Source: Alphaproteobacteria bacterium HGW-Alphaproteobacteria-18
Lineage (GTDB): Bacteria > Pseudomonadota > Alphaproteobacteria > Caulobacterales > Hyphomonadaceae
Assembly (NCBI GenBank): GCA_002841155.1
Contig: PHEH01000002.1
Location: 124,001 to 188,000, forward strand
Reading direction: 5' to 3'
DNA length: 64,000 nt
The translations under genes and the position numbers were made by a program. The notes under the pieces were generated by a model, which saw only the letters and a program-made list of their open reading frames with translations, ran no database searches and had not been told where the DNA came from. Positions 56,274 through 64,000 of the stretch are shown here, in pieces. Position 1 is the stretch's first letter; the number at the start of each line of letters is the position of its first letter.

Positions 56274-56897
56274 TCAATCGCTCTCATAGAGCGTCTGGTA
56301 GAGGCGGCGGATGATGCCAGCCGTGACGCCCCAGATGCGATAGCCGTTATAGGGCATTTCGTAATATTCGCGGTGGGCGCCTTTGTAGAACGCCTGGCCG
56401 GTGACGTAGCTTTTCGGGTTCATCAGCAGCTCGAGCGGGGTCTCGAAGACAGCCGCCACCTCGCCCGGTTCCGGGATGGGCTGAAAATCGGCCGGCAGCA
56501 GGCCGACGACCGGCGTGATGCGGTAGCGCGTGCCGGTGATGTAGGGGGAAGCCTTGCCCAGAACATCCACATCATCGGGATGGGCGCCGACCTCTTCATG
56601 GGCTTCGCGCAGGGCGGCGGCGACTTCATCAAGGTCGATGGGGTCCACCTTGCCGCCCGGAAGCGCCACCTGGCCGGCATGGTCTGCCATCGTCATGGGG
56701 CGCAGGGTGAGGAGCGCGGTGGGCCCTTCCTTGCGCGGGATGACGCCAAAGAGGACCGCGGCCGGGCGGATGATCGCCACTTCCTCCGGCGTGAGGAAAT
56801 CCATGTCCCCCATATCCGACAAGCGCCCCTGCCCGGCGGGCGGGTCGAGCTTCCCGGCAACCCGGTCTACAAAGTCATCAAGGTTGCGAAAGGACAT
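56274..56897 (-). CDS. Nudix hydrolase, CoA pyrophosphatase type
   Basis: 207 aa from ATG 56897 (MSFRNLDDFVDRVAGKLDPP). The core is MADHAGQVALPGGKVDPIDL then DEVAAALREAHEEVGAHPDD, the NudL/NUDT7-like version of the Nudix box with R-E-A-x-E-E intact. The substrate is probably CoA or a related nucleotide pyrophosphate. It is placed in the Nudix-DUF6111-cca minus-strand block that is common in the group. Upstream sequence is AT-richer. Confidence 0.9.
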   Translation of the reverse strand: MSFRNLDDFVDRVAGKLDPPAGQGRLSDMGDMDFLTPEEVAIIRPAAVLFGVIPRKEGPTALLTLRPMTMADHAGQVALPGGKVDPIDLDEVAAALREAHEEVGAHPDDVDVLGKASPYITGTRYRITPVVGLLPADFQPIPEPGEVAAVFETPLELLMNPKSYVTGQAFYKGAHREYYEMPYNGYRIWGVTAGIIRRLYQTLYESD

Positions 56898-57062
56898 TAC
56901 TCGGGAGCCGTTAAATTCTATCGAAACAAGGATGGTTGGAAACTTCACTGAACTCAGCAAATGATACTGCTGATCAAAATACACAACCGATTGGCTGTGC
57001 TGCTTTGCTAGATAGCGGACATCCAGATGAAGTTGAGTATAGCGCTGCAAAAGGGGAAACGG

Positions 57063-57557
57063 ATGAGGCTAATTGCTCTAATTGTGGCGATAGGACTGGC
57101 AGCCTGTGGTGGCCCTGATGCAGACCTAGCTCAGCCTCCCCTTCCAAGCCGCCCTTCGGAAGCCCCCAAACCCGTTCCGAAGTATGATGACACTCCCCCG
57201 CCCCTGACTGAAGACAATTATCAGATCTTTGAGCTTGCAGAAATGGGGCTCTCTGAAACGTCTTCCTACGGTGATGCGACCAAAGCCCTAGACTATCGTT
57301 ACAGGAAGGGCGCCCAGATTATTGGAAACAGAATGCCTTACCCTTCTTCTGTTTATCTTGGTGATCAGTTGCTCGCCTCATATGTGGTTTATGATCCAGA
57401 CGATCCGAAATACTACCTGCGACGCGTGGTTGTGGGCTTTCATGACCCGGGCGAGGGCAATGGGGCGCCTGTACCCTTCGCGATTGGCGTGCGTCATGTC
57501 TGTAGGAATGTGGTGCCACTGGAGTGGACCAAGGAGCGTTGCCCCGAGTTGGAATAA
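57063..57557 (+). CDS. Hypothetical lipoprotein, 164 aa
   Basis: ATG 57063 with AAGGGGAAA upstream. Lipobox GLAAC (Cys about residue 15), then a Pro-rich spacer (PPLPSRPSEAPKPVPKYDDT). The globular part has YQIFELAEMGLSETSSYGDA and YPSSVYLGDQLLASYVVYDP. I do not recognise a family. GC content here is lower than in the flanking housekeeping genes, suggesting a later insertion between the Nudix and DUF1285 genes. Confidence 0.75.
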   Translation: MRLIALIVAIGLAACGGPDADLAQPPLPSRPSEAPKPVPKYDDTPPPLTEDNYQIFELAEMGLSETSSYGDATKALDYRYRKGAQIIGNRMPYPSSVYLGDQLLASYVVYDPDDPKYYLRRVVVGFHDPGEGNGAPVPFAIGVRHVCRNVVPLEWTKERCPELE

Positions 57558-57601
57558 TTGCGCCCTTCAATCCTAGAAAAGCGAAACGCAGGCCTACCCG
57601 A

Positions 57602-58207
57602 TTACTCGCTCTCCCTTCCCAACTCAAAAAAGTAACCCCGGCTCCAGACGCCTAGAACATCAGGTTCCGCTTCGGACCGCTCGGCCAGATCCACCAGCTC
57701 ATAGAACACAGGCCGGGCAATCTTGGCTTCCAGGCGGCCGCGTACGAGCACGTAAGGCGAGGGCTCTCCTGTCTCCGGGTCTGTCTCGACGCGGATCGGG
57801 CGGTCTGGGCCGGCCATCGTGACATCGCCGAGCGTGGTGACAAAGCCGATTTCCTGGTTGCGGCCGGGCGTGCCCAGCACATCGAGGCGGCCGGCCAGGA
57901 AAGGCGCGTCTTCGACATGCACGATCACTTTCTCGTAAGGCGTCACGAGGAAGGTCTGCCCATCGGCATCTTTTCGCAGGATGCGGGCGAAGAGTTTGAC
58001 CAGGCTCTCGCGCTTTATTTCGCCGCCTTCATGCCACCAGCGGCCATCGGCGCGGATTTCCATGCCGATATCCTTCACCCCTGCGGGATTCCATTTCTCC
58101 ACAGGAGGCAACTCAGCGCCAAACTTGCCTTCCGGCAGGATGGCCTTAAGCGTTTCCTCAACGCTCAGAATTGTGCCGGGACTGGATGTCACATCTTTCT
58201 CCGCCAA
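57602..58207 (-). CDS. DUF1285-family protein
   Basis: 201 aa. The sequence matches DUF1285: WNPAGVKDIGMEIRADGRWW, HEGGEIKRESLVKLFARILR, then YEKVIVHVEDAPFLAG. The C-terminus SRGYFFELG is also typical. The family is cytoplasmic with a two-domain beta fold, function unknown, often next to the moxR operon as here (divergent, 60-bp gap). No signal peptide. Confidence 0.9.
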   Translation of the reverse strand: MAEKDVTSSPGTILSVEETLKAILPEGKFGAELPPVEKWNPAGVKDIGMEIRADGRWWHEGGEIKRESLVKLFARILRKDADGQTFLVTPYEKVIVHVEDAPFLAGRLDVLGTPGRNQEIGFVTTLGDVTMAGPDRPIRVETDPETGEPSPYVLVRGRLEAKIARPVFYELVDLAERSEAEPDVLGVWSRGYFFELGRESE

Positions 58208-58267
58208 AATGACGCCTTAGACATAGGGCTGATAGCCAGAGACGTGAAGCCGGAGGCGCCTGAACAT

Positions 58268-59262
<995 letters not shown>

Positions 59263-59266
<4 letters not shown>

Positions 59267-59646
59267 AGCTGCTCCTGATCGCGTTGGCCCTCACTGCATC
59301 TTCCGTATCCTGCACATCAAGGATGGCGCCGAATAACGCCGAGGTTAACAGTTGTAGGTTACTCGTGGCCATTGGAGCCCAGTACAACCAGCTGCTTGCG
59401 ACGGAACGGCGAGAGCGGATGCAGGTGATGCGGTTTGCATCGGAAGCAGCTATGAACGCCTACATTGAAGAAACAAATCGCTTTTTGGACGAAGCAGACA
59501 GGCTGAACCGGCTGCTGGTCCGTTTCAATGCCAAGCATGGCGAGGGAAAGGGTCTTCCTCCGCTCCTAGGGAACGGGGCGACGGAACAGTCCGCAGCCCG
59601 CGCGAGCGCAAGCGCTGATGAATGCGCGGCTAAATTTCTCGAATGA
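59263..59646 (+). CDS. Small lipoprotein inserted in the moxR operon
   Basis: 127 aa. Lipobox SSVSC (Cys about residue 17). The mature part is helical: EVNSCRLLVAIGAQYNQLLA, then AAMNAYIEETNRFLDEADRL, LVRFNAKHGEGKG and ASADECAAKFLE. Two further Cys may pair. Both ends overlap the neighbours by 4 bp (ATGA), so it is a tightly coupled operon member although it is absent from the usual moxR-DUF58-DUF4159 order. No family recognised. Confidence 0.75.
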
Positions 59647-60509
59647 CGCCCACCGCCGACCTTCGCGCAGAGGCCGAGAGCCTCGCCCGGCAATTGCCGG
59701 GGTTGAACTTCAGGGCGGAAGCTTCTGAGGCGGCGCATATTGGCTCGGCAGGGCGGCGGCGCGCAGGGACGGGCGAGAATTTCTGGCAGTATCGCCGCTT
59801 CATGCAGGAAGACGCGCCGGGGCGGATTCACTGGCGCCGCTCGGCCAAGGGCACGGAGCTGTTCGTGCGCGAGAGCGAGCTGGAAACGGCGCGCACGGTT
59901 CTGTTCTGGGTGGACGATGCGGCGGGCTTTCGCTGGAAGGGCCAGGGCGACCTGCGCACTAAAGCCGAAGAAGCGACCCTCCTGATGCTGACGATGGCGA
60001 TCCTGATGTCAAAAGATGGCGAGCGGATCGGGGCGCTCGGCTCTGGCCGGAACCCCGGCTTTGGCAAGCGGGCGGTGGACCGGCTGCTGGATGATCTCCT
60101 GCGCGGCACCAAGGGACAGTTCCCCCCGCCCCCGAAGGCGAGCGCGACGATGGTGGTGGCGTCTGACTTTTATGATCCGCCATCGGAATGGCAGGCACGG
60201 CTTGGGCCGCTCGCCGGGCGCTGCCCGGAAGGCATATTGCTGGCCGTGTCGGCGCCGGTGGAGGTTGCGTTTCCGTTTGAAGGGCGCACGAAGCTGTCGC
60301 GGCCCGGCACGGGCGACGAGCGCATCCTTGGGCGGGCCGAGACGATGCGCGAGGAGTATATGCGCCGGTTTACCGAGCAGCGCGAGGCGCTTTCCAGCCT
60401 TGCCGCGCGGATGGGATGGGCGCTGGTGACGCATGTGACGGGCAGCCCGGCGCTTTCGGCAGCGGCGCGTCTGAAGGCCGAGATTGAACGGTTTGGAGTG
60501 GCGCGGTGA
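59643..60509 (+). CDS. DUF58-domain protein
   Basis: 288 aa. The DUF58 signature is in GTGENFWQYRRFMQEDAPGR then IHWRRSAKGTELFVRESELE, followed by a VWA-like fold (TVLFWVDDAAGFRWKG, ATMVVASDFYDPPSEWQARL). DUF58 proteins are the presumed partners of MoxR. It has no N-terminal membrane helices, so it is a short cytoplasmic type. Overlaps both neighbours by 4 bp. Confidence 0.93.
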   Translation: MTPTADLRAEAESLARQLPGLNFRAEASEAAHIGSAGRRRAGTGENFWQYRRFMQEDAPGRIHWRRSAKGTELFVRESELETARTVLFWVDDAAGFRWKGQGDLRTKAEEATLLMLTMAILMSKDGERIGALGSGRNPGFGKRAVDRLLDDLLRGTKGQFPPPPKASATMVVASDFYDPPSEWQARLGPLAGRCPEGILLAVSAPVEVAFPFEGRTKLSRPGTGDERILGRAETMREEYMRRFTEQREALSSLAARMGWALVTHVTGSPALSAAARLKAEIERFGVAR

Positions 60510-63382
60510 CAGCCATTGGACCTTTCCTGCTGGGGGCGCCGCTGGCGCTGTTTGCGCTGCTCGCCTTGCCGCTGATCTGGTGGGTGCTGCGGGCGACACC
60601 GCCAGCGCCGAAGGAGGCAGAACTGCCTTCGCTGCGCCTGCTGGAGGGCGTCGAGCCGGTGGAAGAAACGCCGGCGCGCACGCCCTGGTGGGTGTGGCTG
60701 ATCCGTACACTGGCGGTGATTGCTGCGATCCTTGGCCTTTCCCAGCCGGTCTGGGCGCCGGGGGCGCGCACGACCGAGGCAGGCGGCGGGCCACTTCTGA
60801 TCGTGATCGACAACGGCTGGGCCTCTGCCCCGCGCTGGGGCGAGCTGACCAATGCGGCGAGCGCGACGCTGGACGCGGGCGACCGCGACGGGGCGGTGCA
60901 TCTGCTCCTGACCGCGCCGCGCCAGCTGAATGCCGACCCGGCCGAACGGTTGTCGCGCGCGGATATGGCCCGGCGCCTCTCAAGCCTTGATCCCCAGCCC
61001 TGGGCAACCGACCGGGGGGACGCGCTGGCGCGGCTGGACGCCTCAAAGCTGGCGCCGGCGCGCATCTTCTATGCCAGTGACGGGCTGGAGACCGAAGGCG
61101 GGGCCGCGTTTGCAGCGGCGCTGGCCGCGCGGGCGCCGCTGACCGTGTTTGCCGCCCCGCCCGAAGGCCCGGCGGTGATCACCGGACTGTCGGCCGCGAC
61201 CGATGCGGTCACCGTTCGGCTGGCGCGGGCCGACACGCGCGGAACGGCGCGGGCGTTCGTTTCGGCGTTGACGCAGGACGGATCGGCGCTGGGGTCTGCC
61301 GAAGCGGTGTTTGCAGACGGCGCGCGCGAGGCGCAGGCGGAGTTCCGGATTCCCGCCGCAGCGCTGGCGCGGATTGCGCGGTTCAACGTCACCGGCCGGC
61401 CGGGCGCGGGCACGGTGTGGCTCTGGGATTCGGCGGAGCGGACGCGACGGGTTGGCCTCGTGGATGCGGGCGCCGAGGCCCAGCCCCTGCTCTCGGACAT
61501 GCATTACATCCGCAAGGCGCTGGAGCCGTTTGCCTCGATCTCCACCGGGGATATCGAGACATTGGTGGCGGCCGCGCCCGATGCGATCATTCTTTCCGAT
61601 GTCGGACAGATTTCCACAGCAGACACAGAGCGCCTGACGGCGTGGGTGGACAAGGGCGGCGCGCTGATACGCTTTGCCGGCCCGCGCCTTGCCGCGCAAG
61701 GGGACGACCTGTTGCCCGTGACATTGCGCCGGTCTTCGCGCGCCATTGGCGGCGCGCTCGCCTGGGAAGAACCGCAGGGGCTTGCCCCCTTCCCCGAGAC
61801 CTCGCCCTTTGCCGGGCTGTCTGTGCCCGGTGATGTGCGCGTGCGCCAGCAGGTGCTGGCCCGTCCCGAGCCGGATCTGGCGCGCAAGACCTGGGCGCGG
61901 CTGACCGACGGCTCACCCCTGGTCAGCGCCGACAGCCGGGGGGACGGCACCTTGATCCTGTTCCACATTACGGCGGGTCCGAACTGGGGCGACCTGGCCT
62001 ATTCGGGCCTCTTCGAGCAGATGCTGCGCCGGGCGATTTCGGCCGGGCGCGGCGAAGCGGTGGAGGATGGGGATGGAACCTATATGCCCCAGCTTTCGCT
62101 GGATGGTTTTGGCCGTCTTGCAAGGGCAAACCAGAATGCCGCGCCGATCAAGGCTGCCGAGTTTGCAGATATCAAGCCTTCAGAGATCCATCCGCCCGGC
62201 CTCTATCAGGGGCCCTCAGGCTCGCGCGCGCTCAACATTGGTCCGGGCACAGAGCCAAGACTGATGACCCAATGGCCAGCTTCCGCGCGCCTTCTGGGTG
62301 ACGCCGAGGCGCGCTCGTTGCGGCTCGCCGGGCCGATGCTGGCGCTGGCGGCAGGCCTGCTGGCGCTGGACCTGTTCATCGCCTTGTTCGTGGCGGGGCG
62401 CCTGCGCGGGCTGACGCGGCGGGGCAAGGCGGTGGCCAAGACAACGGCCAAGACAACGGGGAGTGCGATGGGCGCGTTGATCCTTGCATTTGCATTCCTG
62501 CCCAATGACACGGCGCAGGCGCAAGGCTATGAATTGCGCCCCGATGGCAGCTACCGGGCGATCCCTTCCCCCTCCACCCGTGTGGTCGCGCTGCCTGCGG
62601 GCAAGGCGAGCCAGAAGGAAATCGACGCGGCGCTGGTGATGCGGTTTGGCTATGTCGAGACGGCAGACCGGGCCCTCAACGAGCGCACGCGCGCGGGCCT
62701 GACCGGCCTTTCCAACATTCTCAACATGCGCACCTCTGTGGAGCCCGCCGAGCCCCATTCGCTGAACCTTGAGACAGATGCGCTGGAACTCTACCCGCTC
62801 ATTTTCTTCGTTGTGCCCGACACAGCTGCCCCGCTCTCAGAACCGGCAATCGCCCGGCTGAACGCCTATCTGCGGGCGGGCGGGGCGCTGGTGATTGATA
62901 CGCGCGCCGGAGGCGACGCGGCGGCGCAGACTGATGTGACACGCCTGGAGACGCTGCTGGCCGGGCTCGACGCGCCGCAGCTCCAGATGGTGCCGGACAA
63001 TCATGTGCTCTCACGCAGCTTCTATCTGATACAGGATTTTCCGGGGCGCTTTGCCGGGCGCCGCCTCTGGATAGAGAAGACCGGAGAACCTGGCGCCACG
63101 CGCGGTGACGGCGTATCACGCCTGTTCATAGGCGACGCCGACTGGGTATCGGCCTGGGCCGTGGACGCCAACGGCCGCGACCTGTACTCAGTCGACGGAG
63201 GGCCTCAGCAACGGGAGACCGCTCGCCGGTTTGGCATCAATCTCGTGATGTATGTGCTGACGGGCAGCTACAAGGATGACCAGGTGCATATTCCAGCCTT
63301 GCTGGAACGTCTGGGCGAGCGCGACACTGATACGCCTGACCCGCGCCTTCCCGGCCGCATTCCCGATGGAGGCCCGCGATGA
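60506..63382 (+). CDS. DUF4159-domain membrane protein (BatA-like N-terminus)
   Basis: 958 aa. The N-terminus has the BatA/aerotolerance-type pair of membrane helices (FLLGAPLALFALLALPLIWW; WVWLIRTLAVIAAILGLSQP) and a VWA-like region from LLIVIDNGWASAPRWGELTN. The middle carries class-I glutamine-amidotransferase-like segments (DAIILSDVGQISTADTERLT). A membrane helix near residue 615 (MLALAAGLLALDLFIALFVA) precedes the C-terminal DUF4159 domain (MRFGYVETADRALNERTRAG ... DVRGLYSVDG-like end). Envelope role unknown. Overlaps the next gene by 4 bp. Confidence 0.9.
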   Translation: MTAIGPFLLGAPLALFALLALPLIWWVLRATPPAPKEAELPSLRLLEGVEPVEETPARTPWWVWLIRTLAVIAAILGLSQPVWAPGARTTEAGGGPLLIVIDNGWASAPRWGELTNAASATLDAGDRDGAVHLLLTAPRQLNADPAERLSRADMARRLSSLDPQPWATDRGDALARLDASKLAPARIFYASDGLETEGGAAFAAALAARAPLTVFAAPPEGPAVITGLSAATDAVTVRLARADTRGTARAFVSALTQDGSALGSAEAVFADGAREAQAEFRIPAAALARIARFNVTGRPGAGTVWLWDSAERTRRVGLVDAGAEAQPLLSDMHYIRKALEPFASISTGDIETLVAAAPDAIILSDVGQISTADTERLTAWVDKGGALIRFAGPRLAAQGDDLLPVTLRRSSRAIGGALAWEEPQGLAPFPETSPFAGLSVPGDVRVRQQVLARPEPDLARKTWARLTDGSPLVSADSRGDGTLILFHITAGPNWGDLAYSGLFEQMLRRAISAGRGEAVEDGDGTYMPQLSLDGFGRLARANQNAAPIKAAEFADIKPSEIHPPGLYQGPSGSRALNIGPGTEPRLMTQWPASARLLGDAEARSLRLAGPMLALAAGLLALDLFIALFVAGRLRGLTRRGKAVAKTTAKTTGSAMGALILAFAFLPNDTAQAQGYELRPDGSYRAIPSPSTRVVALPAGKASQKEIDAALVMRFGYVETADRALNERTRAGLTGLSNILNMRTSVEPAEPHSLNLETDALELYPLIFFVVPDTAAPLSEPAIARLNAYLRAGGALVIDTRAGGDAAAQTDVTRLETLLAGLDAPQLQMVPDNHVLSRSFYLIQDFPGRFAGRRLWIEKTGEPGATRGDGVSRLFIGDADWVSAWAVDANGRDLYSVDGGPQQRETARRFGINLVMYVLTGSYKDDQVHIPALLERLGERDTDTPDPRLPGRIPDGGPR

Positions 63383-64000
63383 CAGAAGCGGTTCGCCTGA
63401 GCCTTGAGCCTTTTCTTGGATGGCCGTTTCTGTGGGGCCTTGTTGCCCTCACAAGCGCGGCATGGATTGCCTATTTCTTTCTGCGGGGGCGCGCCTGGCT
63501 GACGCGGGCGGTCGGCCTTCTGGTGGTCTGCGCGGCGCTGCTCAATCCCACGCTGGTACATGAGGAGCGCGAGCCCCTGCCCTCGGTGGCGGCGCTGATC
63601 CTCGACAAATCCGAGAGCATGCAGTTCGGCGCGCGGGACCGGGCCGCCGCGGCGGCCTATGAGGCACTGAAGGCAAAACTTGCCGAAGACCCAACCCTGG
63701 AAGTGCGCACGCTGGAGACCAGCCCTGGGGACGATGGCACATACCTCTATGGCGCACTGGAAGGTCTGATGGCAGACGTTCCGCGCGACCGGATTGCCGG
63801 GGCGATCCTGGTGACCGACGGGCAGGTGCATGATCTTCCAGACCCCGAACGGGTTCAGGCGCTGATCGGGCCGCTGCACGGAATTGTGGCGGGCGACGAG
63901 AATCTGGGCGACCGGCGGATCGAGATCGTCAATGCCCCGAATTTTGGCATCGTCGGCGAGAATGCGACCCTGATGGTGCGCGCTGAAGATCCGCGCGGGG
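63379..64000 (+). CDS. Large membrane protein of the moxR operon (N-terminal part)
   Basis: Open from ATG 63379 to the window end (207 codons seen). Two or three membrane helices near the start (WPFLWGLVALTSAAWIAYFF, AVGLLVVCAALLNPTLVHE) are followed by SVAALILDKSESMQFGARDR, a VWA-type D-x-S-x-S metal site. AILVTDGQVHDLPDPERVQA follows. It matches the final membrane gene of alphaproteobacterial moxR-DUF58-DUF4159 operons. The C-terminal part is outside the window. Confidence 0.85.
   Translation, partial: MTEAVRLSLEPFLGWPFLWGLVALTSAAWIAYFFLRGRAWLTRAVGLLVVCAALLNPTLVHEEREPLPSVAALILDKSESMQFGARDRAAAAAYEALKAKLAEDPTLEVRTLETSPGDDGTYLYGALEGLMADVPRDRIAGAILVTDGQVHDLPDPERVQALIGPLHGIVAGDENLGDRRIEIVNAPNFGIVGENATLMVRAEDPRG

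Overview
The window is high-GC alphaproteobacterial chromosome, most likely from the Hyphomonadaceae or a close relative in Caulobacterales/Hyphomonadales. The evidence is a DivL-type PAS sensor kinase, an FtsQ-FtsA-FtsZ-LpxC block, CtrA-type sites (TTAA-N7-TTAA), an alphaproteobacterial LexA box (GTTC-N7-GTTC) on recN, EcfG-type general-stress promoters (GGAAC-N16-CGTT), and a DnaX that lacks most of its zinc cysteines. Nearly all of it is ordinary core chromosome. No rRNA, tRNA, CRISPR array, prophage or insertion sequence was seen.

Layout. 0-3 kb: divL-like kinase (partial, minus strand) divergent from an EF-hand protein, then murB. 3-6.6 kb: an accessory insertion inside the division/cell-wall cluster, made of palindromic repeats, an AT-richer mini-operon (small HTH protein plus a 42-aa basic protein) and a TonB-dependent receptor with Fur-like and BlaI/MecI-like operators. 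6.6-18 kb: ddl-ftsQ-ftsA-ftsZ-lpxC, an XRE regulator, bamD, and ligA-recN on the opposite strand. 18-28.6 kb: DUF2459 protein, GH29 fucosidase, a methyltransferase with an internal deletion, TetR regulator, M24 aminopeptidase, prmA, PRC-barrel and TM2 proteins, a GNAT, a cyclophilin-like protein, and a fusion of a deoxyribosyltransferase/TIR-like domain to a macro-like domain. 28.8-35 kb: nrdB, two lipoproteins, dnaX-ybaB-recR. 35-44.6 kb: small envelope proteins, typA, pgeF, prs, a DjlA-like protein. 44.8-46.8 kb: three tandem fasciclin genes. 47-54.5 kb: mtnP, the petABC bc1 operon, hemF and a Doc/AbrB-type toxin-antitoxin pair. 54.6-64 kb: cca, DUF6111, Nudix and DUF1285 genes on the minus strand, then the operon moxR-lipoprotein-DUF58-DUF4159-membrane protein running off the end.

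The most unusual signal is a set of short tandem arrays of degenerate decamers (core GGACA / TGTCC) repeated at almost exactly 10 bp. Arrays lie at 11349-11388, 35854-35935, 54584-54643 and, inside a coding sequence, 26230-26290. In all four the TGTCC strand is the sense strand of the gene whose 5' end lies nearest downstream (lpxC, a hypothetical gene, an AbrB-type antitoxin, a cyclophilin). Two looser 10-bp arrays (24728-24750, 42375-42410) sit upstream of a TM2 gene and prs. I do not recognise this as a described element.

Regulatory logic that can be read: CtrA-type boxes occur at divL and, in a weaker form, at ftsZ, which fits a Caulobacter-like cell-cycle circuit. EcfG-type promoters precede two fasciclin genes and a small membrane protein. 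LexA controls recN, NrdR probably controls nrdB, and Fur probably controls the receptor.
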